A stretch of 64,000 bases of DNA from Congeria kusceri (Eukaryota > Mollusca > Bivalvia > Myida > Dreissenidae): positions 39,660,225-39,724,224 of the forward strand of contig CM051024.1 in NCBI GenBank assembly GCA_027627225.1. Reading direction: 5' to 3'. Positions 47,263-58,014 of this stretch are shown piece by piece. Below the pieces are notes generated by a model. The model saw only the letters and a list, made by a program, of their open reading frames with translations, was not told the origin of the DNA and ran no database searches. How positions within the stretch are numbered: the first letter of the stretch is position 1; each line of letters opens with the position of its first letter. Made by a program: the position numbers and the translations under genes.

Positions 47263-48074
47263 ATACAGAAAGTTCTTGCTAATAATTTAAAACTATACTG
47301 TGTATTTATTGATTATTAAAAGGGCTTTTGACACCGTTATACATGATGAATTGTGAATAAAATTAGCTAATTCCAATGTAAGTTGTAAAATGCTTAAATC
47401 TCTATATTAAAATGTTAAAGCTTGTGTTAAAAATTCTGAACACATGCCGTATTCTGAACTGGTTGACATAACACTTGATGTCAAACAAGGAGAGCCTCTA
47501 TCTCCTCTACTGTTTATATTATTTATAAATGATGTCAAGGATTATATTGATGTGTCTAAAATGTCTGTAAATGATATTGAAAAGTTATCACTATATATGT
47601 TACTTTTTGCAGATGATATTGCGTTGTTTACGACTTATCCCAATAGTTTGCAGGCCCAGCTAGATTGTGTAAACCAATATTCTTCTAAATGGGGTCTCAA
47701 GATAAATGTAGCTAAAACAAAAATATGTATATTTAAAGGCAAAAAAAATCTAGAATTAATTTTACATGGAGTATAAACAATATTAATCTTGAGGTTGTTG
47801 ATGGTTTCTGTTACCTTGGTATGAAATTTTATTACACCGGAAGTCTTGCTAATGCTGTAAAGGCACTAAATGAACAGGCTCTGAAGGCATATAATGGCCT
47901 TATATCACTGTTTACTAGAGTATCTTTAGATATTAAAACAAAATTGTTACTGTTTGATTCGACTGTTTTACTTATTATTTTGTATGGTAGTGAGATTTGG
48001 GGCATGTATGACTTCAAGGAGGTAGACAAAATCCATATCAAATTTTGTAAGCATATTCTTGGCGTGCGTACTCA
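47263..48074 (+). repeat. 812-bp RT fragment duplicated into ORF1 (copy of 49,634-50,445)
   Basis: As read, this block is identical base for base to 49,634-50,445, offset 2,371. Identity begins at ATACAGAAAGTTC and stops at GCGTACTCA. It carries the FADD-containing RT palm in the wrong place, between ORF1 and its own tail. The encoded frames at 47,444-47,776 and 49,815-50,147 are identical. Confidence 0.92.
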
Positions 48075-48328
48075 GAAACCGCACCGAGCCAAACCAGCAA
48101 CGCGGATCTAGAAACAGCGTCCCGTCTGTACCACGGAACCCTCCAATGGATCACCAGGGCCGAGTTACACCGGATCTGCCGCCTCGCGGCGGGTCGAACT
48201 CCCTAAACGGAAGCCGACCAGCGCCAATCCAGCAACGCGGGCCTGAAAACAGCGCCCCGTCTTTACCATTGAACCCTCCGACGGATCATCAGGGCTGCGC
48301 CACCGACACATCTGGTACTGCTGAATAG
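48075..48328 (+). pseudogene. LINE ORF1 C-terminal tail with Pro-rich repeats
   Basis: Two related ~126-bp units give NQQRGSRNSVPSVPRNPPMD and IQQRGPENSAPSLPLNPPTD. CCGGATCTGCCGCCTCGCGG also occurs just before the inserted RT fragment (47,242), showing that the ORF1 tail was interrupted inside this repeat. GC content and codon use differ from the AT-rich surroundings. Confidence 0.65.
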
Positions 48329-48331
48329 GAG

Positions 48332-49091
48332 CTCCCGAAGAAGCAACTACGTTTCTTGTTATGGAACGTTCAAGGACTTATCTCAAAATTAAATGAAAAC
48401 GAGTTTACAAATTATATTAATGAATTTGATGTATTATTGTTTTGTGAAACTTGGCACTCAAATTGTTCAAATGTTAATTTAAACAATTTTGATAGCTTTT
48501 CGTGCCCAAGACCTTTAACTAACAAGAAAGCAAAACGTAATAGTGGTGGATTAATTGTCTATTTTAATAAAAAGTACGCTGGCAAAATTGAATTAGTGGA
48601 CATCAATCTTAACGGTTATATGTGTATAAAGCTATGCAAAACATTCTTTGGTACATCTAATGACCTTTACTTTATACATTGTAACATACCGCCAGAAGAT
48701 TCACAGGTATACACATGTAGATTTCTCACCGTGTTTGCATTCGATTTCTTTGAAAATATCTCAAATGCTTTACTTCGCTATTCTTTACTAGGTGATGTTA
48801 TTTTTCCCCGGTGCCCTCAATGCACGCATTGGTCAAAGATCAGATTTGGTGAAAGTATTATCATTGATAGATTTGTTAGTATGCATGCCTACAATAACAT
48901 CTGATGTAGATAAACTGCCGTTACGATGTTCTTTTGACGAAATTGCCAATACTTTTGGCAATAAATTATTGTCATTGTGTAAAGAGAATAATTTACGTAT
49001 AGTCAATGGGCGATTAGAGCCGGGTAATTTCACGTGTTATAATTTTAACAGAAATAGATTTGCTGCTAGTGTAGTCGATTATGTTAATTGA
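48332..49091 (+). pseudogene. LINE endonuclease domain
   Basis: LRFLLWNVQGLISKLNENEF, FDVLLFCETWHSN, RNSGGLIVYF and LYFIHCNIPP are the early motifs of an apurinic-type endonuclease. After a frame change come NARIGQRSD, LLSLCKENNLRIVNGR and the terminal SVVDYV. At least one frameshift near 48,800 separates the halves; the GD-x-N motif is disrupted. Confidence 0.8.
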
Positions 49092-49156
49092 GATTATGAA
49101 ATATTTGGTCACTTTAACATACCGTGTGGACATGACATTACTGAATTCTCGGATCA

Positions 49157-49700
49157 TTGCCCAATTGCACTTATAGAGATGATAATGCAAACAATTATGA
49201 TGTGTATGATAATATAAATATTGATAGTTTAGACTGCCAATTTAGTGTAGAAGAGGTTTTTAAAACTATTGGGAACTTGTCCAGATATAAAAGTTGTGAT
49301 ATGCCTGGCAATGTTGCGGATTTCTTTTTTGATGCAAAAGATTGTATTGCTCCCTATTTGACGACTATTTTTATTCATATAATTGATAGTGGTATTTATC
49401 CGGTCGAATGGACTAAAGGTGTAATTGTACCTATATATAAGAAGGGTTGTAAATCAAATCCCTCGAATTATAGAGGAATTACATTAATAAATGTAATTGC
49501 TAAAATATTCTCACTTGTGCTAAGAAATAGGATGAATAAATGGTGCGAAAATAAGCAGAAGTTAAACTATGCTCAATTTGGTTTTCGCGATAATCGTAGT
49601 ACTGTTGATTGTATATTCATCCTGCATATTATAATACAGAAAGTTCTTGCTAATAATTTAAAACTATACTGTGTATTTATTGATTATTAAAAGGGCTTTT
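49157..49700 (+). pseudogene. LINE reverse transcriptase, N-terminal half
   Basis: GVIVPIYKKGCKSNPSNYRG, ITLINVIAKIFSLVLRNRM, LNYAQFGFRDNRSTVDCIFI and LYCVFIDY are RT motifs 0-3. A frame change right after FIDY moves the catalytic A motif (KRAFDTVIHDEL) into the next frame. Confidence 0.88.
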
Positions 49701-49743
49701 GACACCGTTATACATGATGAATTGTGAATAAAATTAGCTAATT

Positions 49744-50656
49744 CCAATGTAAGTTGTAAAATGCTTAAATCTCTATATTAAAATGTTAAAGCTTGTGTTA
49801 AAAATTCTGAACACATGCCGTATTCTGAACTGGTTGACATAACACTTGATGTCAAACAAGGAGAGCCTCTATCTCCTCTACTGTTTATATTATTTATAAA
49901 TGATGTCAAGGATTATATTGATGTGTCTAAAATGTCTGTAAATGATATTGAAAAGTTATCACTATATATGTTACTTTTTGCAGATGATATTGCGTTGTTT
50001 ACGACTTATCCCAATAGTTTGCAGGCCCAGCTAGATTGTGTAAACCAATATTCTTCTAAATGGGGTCTCAAGATAAATGTAGCTAAAACAAAAATATGTA
50101 TATTTAAAGGCAAAAAAAATCTAGAATTAATTTTACATGGAGTATAAACAATATTAATCTTGAGGTTGTTGATGGTTTCTGTTACCTTGGTATGAAATTT
50201 TATTACACCGGAAGTCTTGCTAATGCTGTAAAGGCACTAAATGAACAGGCTCTGAAGGCATATAATGGCCTTATATCACTGTTTACTAGAGTATCTTTAG
50301 ATATTAAAACAAAATTGTTACTGTTTGATTCGACTGTTTTACTTATTATTTTGTATGGTAGTGAGATTTGGGGCATGTATGACTTCAAGGAGGTAGACAA
50401 AATCCATATCAAATTTTGTAAGCATATTCTTGGCGTGCGTACTCAAACATCCACAGTTGCCGTCCTTGGCGAATTAGGTAGATTCCCACATTCGGTCATT
50501 TGCAGGAAAAGAGCCTTAAAATATTGGTGTAAAATTATGAAAAATCCGGAATCACTTCCAGACAAAATATTTATGGAACATATTTTAGATAACAGTTTTA
50601 ATTCATTGAATTTCAAAAATAGCTGGGGAAAGGCGGTTAATAATGCATTGGATTAA
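49744..50656 (+). pseudogene. LINE reverse transcriptase, palm and thumb
   Basis: DVKQGEPLSPLLFILFINDV, LLFADDIALF (motif C with catalytic FADD), WGLKINVAKTKICIF, then after a stop and frame change FDSTVLLIILYGSEIWG and KFCKHILGVRT. The part downstream of 50,446 (TSTVAVLGELGRFPHSV) is present only here and not in the misplaced copy. Confidence 0.88.
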
Positions 50657-51345
50657 CTTGGATACGGCTACTTATGGTATATGTTTGATATTAACTGTTG
50701 CTATATACCCATGTTAAAGCAGAGGTTGCGTGACCAATATGTACAGATATGGTCGGAAACTGTGAACTCTCAAAACAAATTAGAGTTTTATTTAAAAAAA
50801 TTAAACTGTTTTTAGGTATGAAACATATTTAGATGCTATTGACCATGATAAGTATAGAATTGCATTGACTAGGTTACGATTATGTTCACATTCTCTTGAG
50901 ATTGAAACAGGAAGATACAATAATGTGGATAGAATTAATAGACTATGTAAACTATGCAATTACAATGTTGTTGAGTCAGAATTCCACTTTGTACTCTGCC
51001 GTCCCCTGTGTCATGACTTAAGGTAAATATATAAAATTTCAAATGCTTTTAGTACTATTAATAAATTTGTTAACCTCATGTCATCTGAAAAAAGTGGCTT
51101 GTTAAGACGACTTTCAAAATTGGCGTACTTTGCGACGTTACGACGTTCCCAAACCCTAGATAGTGTTGCTTCGTAACCTACTTATGAAATGATTTAACCA
51201 ATCCACTTTATAGATAGATATGTTTTTGTACAATATTTTTTATAAAGCCTGCTTTGTATAATTGGAATTATGTATTTTGAACTTGTAATGTTGCTAATGA
51301 CCATCTTTCATTATGTGTTTTGTAAATGGCCAAAGGTATTGCTCA
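50657..51345 (+). pseudogene. LINE C-terminal tail and 3' untranslated region
   Basis: YETYLDAIDHDKYRIALTRL, RLCSHSLEIETGRY, a C-x2-C...H...C cluster (CKLCNYNVVESEFHFVLC) and NKFVNLMSSEKSGLLRRL. Several frame changes. Sequence after ~51,180 is AT-rich and ends where paralogy to 37.68 kb resumes. Confidence 0.75.
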
Positions 51346-51604
51346 AGCCGATTTGCCAAATAGACCAGAAAACCAGTAAACATAAGAAACACAGTCTTAG
51401 TTTATCTTTTAACCTCTTGTTCAAGTTAGCAACAACAATCATCCACCCTTTAGTTTCAAACAATTTTCTTTAAACACATGTAAACATTAGTATATCGTTT
51501 TAAAAGGGGCTTTACATGTTACTTAGTAATTGGAAATCTGAAGACACATAAATTAGCTGTAGAACGTAAATAGTATAACCCTATTTAGCTTTGATGTTTT
51601 ACAG

Positions 51605-51849
51605 TTCCTGTAAGAACTGAATCATTGGAAATGAGACAAATTTCATTTCCAATATACCACCAACGAGGAAGTGAATTCGTCCAGTCAAGTTTACCGGCAA
51701 ATCGGCAAATAGCCTTAGACATTAACAATACATATTTTCGAACACAATGCACACAAGGAAGGTTTATTCAGAATGCAAAGTACATGGCAGTAAATCAACA
51801 TAACGCACTTATAAGCATTTTATTGTTAAAAAGCAGCAAGTGCTGTTAA
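51605..51849 (+). CDS. Possible terminal exon, protein unrecognised
   Basis: After TTTGATGTTTTACAG the frame is open for ~80 codons: PVRTESLEMRQISFPIYHQR, GSEFVQSSLPANRQIALDIN and YFRTQCTQGRFIQNAKYMAV, ending LKSSKCC. A diverged non-coding relative at ~54,480-54,650 shares GGCAAATCG-CAAATAGCCTT. That makes it either a repeated exon or part of a dispersed repeat. No known family is recognised. Confidence 0.3.
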
Positions 51850-52289
51850 TTTTCTCCTATGGAAATTCTTTGCATGTGAAATTAATCTAGTTACATTATT
51901 TATCGCTGAAACATGTCCCCATAATGATACTTTTACCATGATTAGGCTTCCATGTAATTGACACACGAGACGATAAGTGAATCGAATCACTTACCTGCTG
52001 GTTAAGGTATGTCGCTTATTGTGGTTTCTTTCATATTTACTAAAAAACAAACAGAAAATAACGTTTTAAACTGTAACTTCTCGTGTTGCAAACTTATAAT
52101 GCCTTTTTAATATCATTTAATCCGCTTCATTCCAAAAATAAGAAGCGACAAACTGACAGTTATAATGTTTCTTGCAGAATAACCAGTAAGCTACATTGGT
52201 ACAAAAAAATGCTGTTTGGGGACATTACGTGGACCTCTGCGAATTACTTTGGTCAGCTGAGAGTTGTCAGAACTTCTTATAAAGATTTA

Positions 52290-52700
52290 TTGTTCAACGC
52301 AACGGAATCATTTGAGCAACTTTGGTAGAGAACCACCCAATGACCATTTATGTGAAATTATTTCGAAATCCAACTCGTGGCTTTTGACAAGATTTTCAAG
52401 TTTTCAATAAAGTCATACATGGACAAATGGCTCCGCCCCCTTGCGGACATGTTTTTCAACGGAGTGAAACCTTTTGAGCAACTTTGGTAGAGGACCAGCC
52501 AAGGAAAATGTCTGTGAAATTATTTGAAAATCTACCAAGCGTTTAGGAGATGTCTTTTACAGATTTTTCTATTTATAGCTCTGGCGGCCATTTTGCGCAG
52601 TGGACCGGAACCATTTGAGCAAGTTTGGCACAAGGCCAACCAATGAACATTTCTGTTTCTTCAAAGTCGGTCTAACGGTTTCAGAAATGTTGTCATTTAA
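52290..52700 (+). repeat. ~153-bp tandem repeat, three units
   Basis: Landmarks are GAACCATTTGAGCAACTTTG, CCAATGA-CATTT-TGTGAAAT and GGCGGCCATTTTGCGCAGTG-like text, with starts ~52,302, 52,456 and 52,608. Confidence 0.85.
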
Positions 52701-53626
52701 AGAAAAAGTTTACACACGCACGGACGCGAGCACACACGATGGATGAACCGCCATGGCATCTCGCTGGGATGTTTATAGATGTTATTCCTTCCAAAACTAA
52801 AGTCCAACTCACATAAGCATGTGTGTGTGTGTGTGTTTGTAGCGAATTTTTTTTAGAGTTAACCGGGATTCTTTTCCATATGTCCATCGCCCTCAGAAGA
52901 CTTGTTAGTTGGGTTATGGGGAAAGTGCAAGATCCAGGAGACGCCCCGGTCCAGTGGCGACCCTAGGTCTTTTTGTGCCGAAGGTGCGCCGATACGGCCT
53001 AAAGGCGCATCATAGCCGTGTATTAACTTATAAGTATTTAACGGCTGGAAAAACCGGACTACTTTAACGTTCGTTGAGTTTCGTAGATTTCCGTAACGTT
53101 TCGAGCGACATTGGGAAACGCCCCGTTCTATTTAAACTCATGATGACGCCATTACATGTTGATTTCAATGACGTCATTCAGTGTATGCCCGGATTTTTCA
53201 AATCCATTTCAGAAAGAAATCAACGTAATTTTGTTACTATTTATAGTAAGGTATGTAATAAGGCAAATTATATTGTGAAATACGGGAATTCTATCTGGCC
53301 AATCGTATTTTATACCGAAAATACACCAGTATTTAAGTCAGATTATCTATAGGTTTGTAATAAAAAGCCATAGTTTCTGTTGATGAAGTAGCATATTCAT
53401 TACGTGCCGTATTTATCTACATACACTAGTCAAACCAATAACATATTTTGTTTTTGTGCAGTACAGCTCGCACAAACCAACATATTATTTTGCGATTCGC
53501 GATCAAATCATGATACTTTAAAGTCACTAAATCCAGTTTCAGTAACTTTAATATTCTAATTTGATTCACAGTTGGAATATTTACCAAACATTTTTCGATG
53601 ACTTGATGTTCTTTAAAACACCTTTA
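52701..53626. other. No gene seen; (TG)n tract
   Basis: A TG microsatellite sits near 52,820-52,838 with CA-rich text near 52,714. A frame at 53,074-53,352 has no recognisable similarity. Confidence 0.45.
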
Positions 53627-53743
53627 TGCATAGTCTACATAATGGATTATGCATAGTCTACATAATGGATTATGCATAGTCTACATAATGGATTATGCAT
53701 AGTCTACATAATGGATTATGCATAGTCTACATAATGGATTATG
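53627..53743 (+). repeat. 23-bp perfect tandem repeat, five copies
   Basis: Unit TGCATAGTCTACATAATGGA plus TTA, five times with no spacers. It contains the octamer-like ATTATGCAT at each junction. Confidence 0.96.
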
Positions 53744-54479
53744 AAAATGTGTTTACATTGTGAATGACATTCACGCAAAATGAAAACGTTAAGTTTACCA
53801 GTAATCGTCAGAATAAAAGTAAAACACCCGTCACTGGACTGGAGTCCTCACAGCGTTGTTACGGCGACCCAGGAAGCGGAAGGATCGCCATGGACGCCGT
53901 GGGCTCGTTGTGAGAACGCAGGAAGACGCCACTAGAACCCCAAGGACGCCTCAATCCAGTGGCATACGACAGTTTGCGCTATAAACCCCGCACACTATCC
54001 GAAGTAGCCGAATGCGACATTTTGCTCCAGATTGTTTCCCGTGCGTGCGAAAAGGTTGCGGTAACATTGCTAACATGCTGAAGGGTTGCCGATGTGTTGT
54101 CGATAGAAGGCAGAAATGTTGCCGATTTGCGAATCTGGGTATGAAAACGATGCCAAAGTACAATCTTGTCAGTATCAGTTGCTATTGGGAGTGGATGTTA
54201 GCGGCATTCACCTTGCACTTAGTTTTAAATCCAAGCTAAACATGATGCCATGCTTGCATTGACATCCACTTGATACAGAGGAGACATCATTATAATTATG
54301 GTACGTTAAAAAGTATTTGTGGATAACGCCAACAATGTTGGATGACATACTCCTGCGTTTAACGCCTCGCATTCAGAAACAAAAACCATGTTACGTAACG
54401 CCATTCCTGCTGGCATATATGACTTGCGATCACATTGTTTTGATAAAACTAAAATGACTCCAGTGATTAACATTCATTT
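53744..54479. other. GC-richer stretch, no gene called
   Basis: 53,830-53,990 has repeated GGACGCC/GACGCC words. A Cys-rich frame (54,012-54,239) lacks a signal peptide and follows GTTGCCGAT repeats, so it is not called. Confidence 0.4.
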
Positions 54480-54700
54480 TAGTTCTTTTGCAATGCCATT
54501 TCCTTCCAGACATCTTCGTTAACAAGTTTCCAAGTGTATTGGCAAATCGTCAAATAGCCTTTGGCCATAACAATATATATATATATATATATATATTCAC
54601 AAACACAATTTATACAAAGCATACATATGAAAGTCAAGGTAGCTATGTCAATATATAGCTGTGGTATGTTATTGGATTAAATAGATACATTGATCTTCAA
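54480..54700 (+). repeat. Diverged copy of the 51.6-kb exon-like sequence
   Basis: TGGCAAATCGTCAAATAGCC matches CGGCAAATCGGCAAATAGCC at ~51,700, with weaker similarity on both sides, but the frame is not maintained. An (AT)n tract lies at ~54,572-54,597. Confidence 0.6.
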
Positions 54701-56053
54701 ATTTAGAGCTACATATAAATGTTGTATTTCCCTTTTAATATATTTTATCATTGTCCACCATAGAAGTAATAAAAATAATATCTTATAAACACTATGTATC
54801 ACAATAATGCCGATTGTTGCGTACAAAAAGATGTAAAGCAAACTAATGCGCAAATTAAAGCAATTACCATGTCGCAATCAGTTATGTGATAAAACCACGT
54901 TTTGGAACAATTATTGCACAAAATGCAAGGATGAAAAAAATGCTACAATTGCTGGCCAGCCATTTTTCAATCCATTCAAGAATTGTAGGACCTATAATAA
55001 GATTGAAGCCTGAATTAAAAAAAATGCCACACGATCTTGCGAATGAAAGCCAGATTTTAAATACCGAGATAAAGCCAGGCCATTGAAAGTCTGTTAATTT
55101 TTGTACATAAATGTATGCGACAAAAACTATTTGTGTATTCTTTCAGTAAAGTGGAAGAAGGTAGTATAAAATTAATGTTTTATTGTCAATACCCAGACCT
55201 TTAAAGATCTCGTCTTTGATCGGACTGGAGACATCGTCCCTCTTTTTGTGATAGCGAAGTACACCAGTGGTGTGGTGCTGTAATGTGTAAAGTAAGCAAG
55301 TGCTTTAATAGACAGTCTTTTTGTTATTGACGTTCGATTCGCTTATCAGATGAGCGATACTTATCATAGCACTCTTGTCTACTGTACTCAAGTTCGAGTC
55401 TCTCAGTCAATGACAGTTCACGGTATGGGTTGTTTTTAGTTCTAAAATAAAGTCCTTTCCTAGCTGAAAAAAATTGACTGAAACTTTTTACTATTTGGAG
55501 TTAAGACAATAACTAGAAGAAGAGGAAAACTGCATAAAAACACACCCTCGCGAATTTATCCTCACATTTCATTTAAATAAGTAAGCGTAAAGCAAATTTA
55601 GTGAAAAGATGGATAAGTCTGGTTTCCATGACAACCTAATACATCCAAGTTAATCTTGACAATTCATTTGAAAACTGTGTGCATCGATACATTGCAATTA
55701 AATTATACGCATAAAAGTAGTACTGTTGGCAATACAAAAAGAACGGGGACTTGTTACGATTTACATGGGTAAAATTCGTGTCTAAACCATAGATCCAGAG
55801 TAACGTGGTTAGAAAAGCTTAATTGCATTTTAATGGTTTATTTCACATTATATCCAGAAGGCCAACAACCCAAGTGGACATTGTTTCATATACCAGTGTT
55901 CACATATTAAAAGTGTATGCACACACATAACTATACATTGTTTATACAATGGCATATACAATATAGAAATTGACGAAACATATTAACACATTTGTGCATT
56001 TGTATAATATAGAATATTACAATATTCATTACACTTTTTATAGGTACTTTAAC
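54701..56053. other. No gene seen
   Basis: AT-rich. The 54,886-55,086 frame is Lys/Met/Ile-rich without recognised similarity. Near 55,330-55,420 a GTTCGAGTCTC stretch recalls a box B but no box A is placed correctly. Confidence 0.45.
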
Positions 56054-56485
56054 CCGGTCGCACCGTCACGATTTTGGCCACGGTAGCCCACGATTGATCG
56101 AGGACGTGTAAATCGTGATGGGTCGGGATGCACAGTGTCCCGATTGTGTCTGCATACGTATACCTTTAGTTGTTGTAGGATCAGACTACGAATATCAACG
56201 ACACTTGTAGGAGGCCGTAGCCGATTCACCACGGTTTTACCAAGATATGATGCGATCTGTTACGGTTGTAATACGCTAGCGTCAGGTATACGCTACTGTG
56301 AAAGACGATAACATACTATTGTTTACGTTTCTCCTAAGATTGTAGTAAGATTAAAAAAAGATTATTCACGATAAACTTACGAGTAGTCAATAATTCTCAC
56401 GCTTCACTACACTTCAAGGCAATTTATACATCACGATGCCTCGTGCATAATCGTGACACCAACGTAGGCAAACGAAGCGAGTGTG

Positions 56486-56721
56486 TAATAACATCGCGAT
56501 AAACAGGTCGCGGTGGCGTAGTGGATATGGTGTCCGCCTAGCGATCGGGAGGTCCCGGGTTCGAACCTTACTGGGAGCGTTCTCAAGATCTCCCCCAAAG
56601 ACACCAAGTACTGGTTCTACCCAGGAAACGGACTCGAGAGTGTCTCTATAAGCCTTCGGCTTTCGATGCAATCGAGCTAAAAAAAATAGGTTTAAACTAA
56701 ACTAATAACATCGCGATAAAC
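56486..56721 (+). mobile_element. tRNA-derived SINE with perfect 19-bp target duplication
   Basis: The body 56,505-56,702 begins GGTCGCGGTGGCGTAGTGG (tRNA-like head), has box B GGGTTCGAACC, a conserved body (AGACACCAAGTACTGGTTCT, CGAGAGTGTCTCTATAAGCC) and an A/TAAACT-rich tail. Flanks 56,486-56,504 and 56,703-56,721 are both TAATAACATCGCGATAAAC. The length and perfection of the duplication indicate recent LINE-mediated insertion. A second copy is at 59,875. RUDI-like mollusc SINE is possible from memory. Confidence 0.92.
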
Positions 56722-57094
56722 CGTACAGGCATCGTTGTCGTGGTCCATTGTGTATATTCGTGAGTAGTCATGTTATTTGTGGCTAAAGATCCTATTGGAA
56801 TTGTAACTGAAACGTAGGGCAAGCGTAGAAATCCGTACTATATACGTAGCAAAACGTACTACAGTCTTGTAATAACGCACTACAGTCTTGTAATATAAGT
56901 GCCATAAAATCGGTTACAATTAAGCACGATTAAACACGACATGCCGCGAAATCCCCTACGATGGCTGTAAGAATAAGCCAGATTGAGATACGATGGCAAT
57001 AGGATTGCCATACGTTTTGGAACTACGATAAGCCACGAATGTTTTGAACATGCTCAAAACTGTCGTAGCGCTTGCCGATTGATAAGAATCCCCC

Positions 57095-57915
57095 AAGATT
57101 CTTAATGCTAGGTTCCCACTATCATGATTAGCGCCACGATTAAAATCGTGGCCTTAATCGTGGACCGGTCGTGGTTATCTTATCAGATCGTGTCAGATCT
57201 TGAGGTCAGTCGCGGCAGTCTTGTGAATCGTAGAACAATTTTGAACTGTTCAAAATTTATCTACGATTATCACGATCAACTGCGATCAATTGTCCATCAG
57301 GATCATCGTATCAGATCTTATTGTATTGTAACAAAGCAAGACAAATCGTATCTAATCGTGCATCCATATCCTGGTGATCAGGATCGATCGTAGACAAGAA
57401 AAAACACCACACTCTTTTAAGATGTGTTGGTATCTCAAGAAACAATGAAGTCAATAGTCAGTCGGGCTGTATTTATATCATTCGGCTCAAATCGTGATCT
57501 CTATCGATCATGATCGTGAAAGACATTGCGACCACTATCGTATCCTATTGTAACGGAGCGCATGGATTCGTGATAAGCGTATCGGAACCTATCTGTACGT
57601 ACTAGTACGTCCTAATTGATCGTGTCAGATCGAGACCCACTCGTGAACTCGATCGAAACAATCTCAACGGAGCGTATTTAATCGTATCTAAACTGAAGAT
57701 CAGACCGTGACAGATCGTGACACCTGTAATTGACAAATCGTGACCAGATCGCAACAGAGCGCAAGCCATCGTATCAAAACGTATGGACTCGCATCACATC
57801 GTATCCAAGCCTGAAATCTCATAGAAATACCACGATCAGCTACGAGTGGCCAATCGTGGAGTTCATGACGGATGTGCTATATAGTGGGATAGTGGGAACC
57901 TAGCATAAAGATTCA
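57095..57915. mobile_element. Inner TIR element, hAT-like, ~805 bp
   Basis: TIRs ATGCTAGGTTCCCACTATC (57,105-57,123) and its exact complement (57,888-57,906). Flanks AAGATTCT (57,095-57,102) and AAGATTCA (57,908-57,915) fit an 8-bp duplication with one change, as for hAT elements. The interior is densely packed with ATCGTG/CACGAT words. No ORF of substance. Confidence 0.8.
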
Positions 57916-58014
57916 CACAGATGCCAGTACGTATGTGTTCACGCTTTTAGCACGCTTCACCAAGATTTTGTAAATCGTGGTCAATCGTCGCTAAAATCAT
58001 GACAGTGTGACCGG

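Larger units (their letters stand above)
46430..51345 (+). mobile_element. Rearranged APE-type LINE (~4.9 kb)
   Basis: Order on the + strand: ORF1 (coiled coil, RRM-like), misplaced RT fragment (47,263-48,074), ORF1 tail, apurinic-type endonuclease, RT N-terminal half, RT palm with FADD, C-terminal tail, and a 3' untranslated region with TTTGTAAATGG near 51,325. Flanking sequences 46,410 and 51,350 are contiguous in the paralogue at 37.65 kb, which proves insertion. Multiple frameshifts and stops show it is inactive. The clade (L1/Tx1, CR1/L2 or jockey-like) is not resolved. Confidence 0.88.
56054..58014. mobile_element. Outer TIR element, host of two nested insertions
   Basis: Left terminus CCGGTCGCACCGTCACGATT (56,054 on) pairs with the right terminus GTCATGATTTTAGC-type sequence ending CCGG at 58,014; 21 of 25 positions match and all differences are transitions. 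The interior is rich in ATCGTG/CACGAT words in both orientations. It contains a SINE (56,505-56,702) and an inner TIR element (57,105-57,907). No coding capacity, so it is non-autonomous. The target duplication is not evident. Confidence 0.7.

Noticed and set aside
53627..53743. CRISPR-like direct repeats
   Set aside because: Units are contiguous without spacers and the context is eukaryotic.
54012..54239. Cysteine-rich peptide gene
   Set aside because: No signal peptide, no splice context, and the cysteines come from repeated GTTGCCGAT-type words.
55330..55420. A further tRNA-derived SINE head
   Set aside because: A GTTCGAGTCTC box B-like stretch exists but no convincing box A at the right distance.
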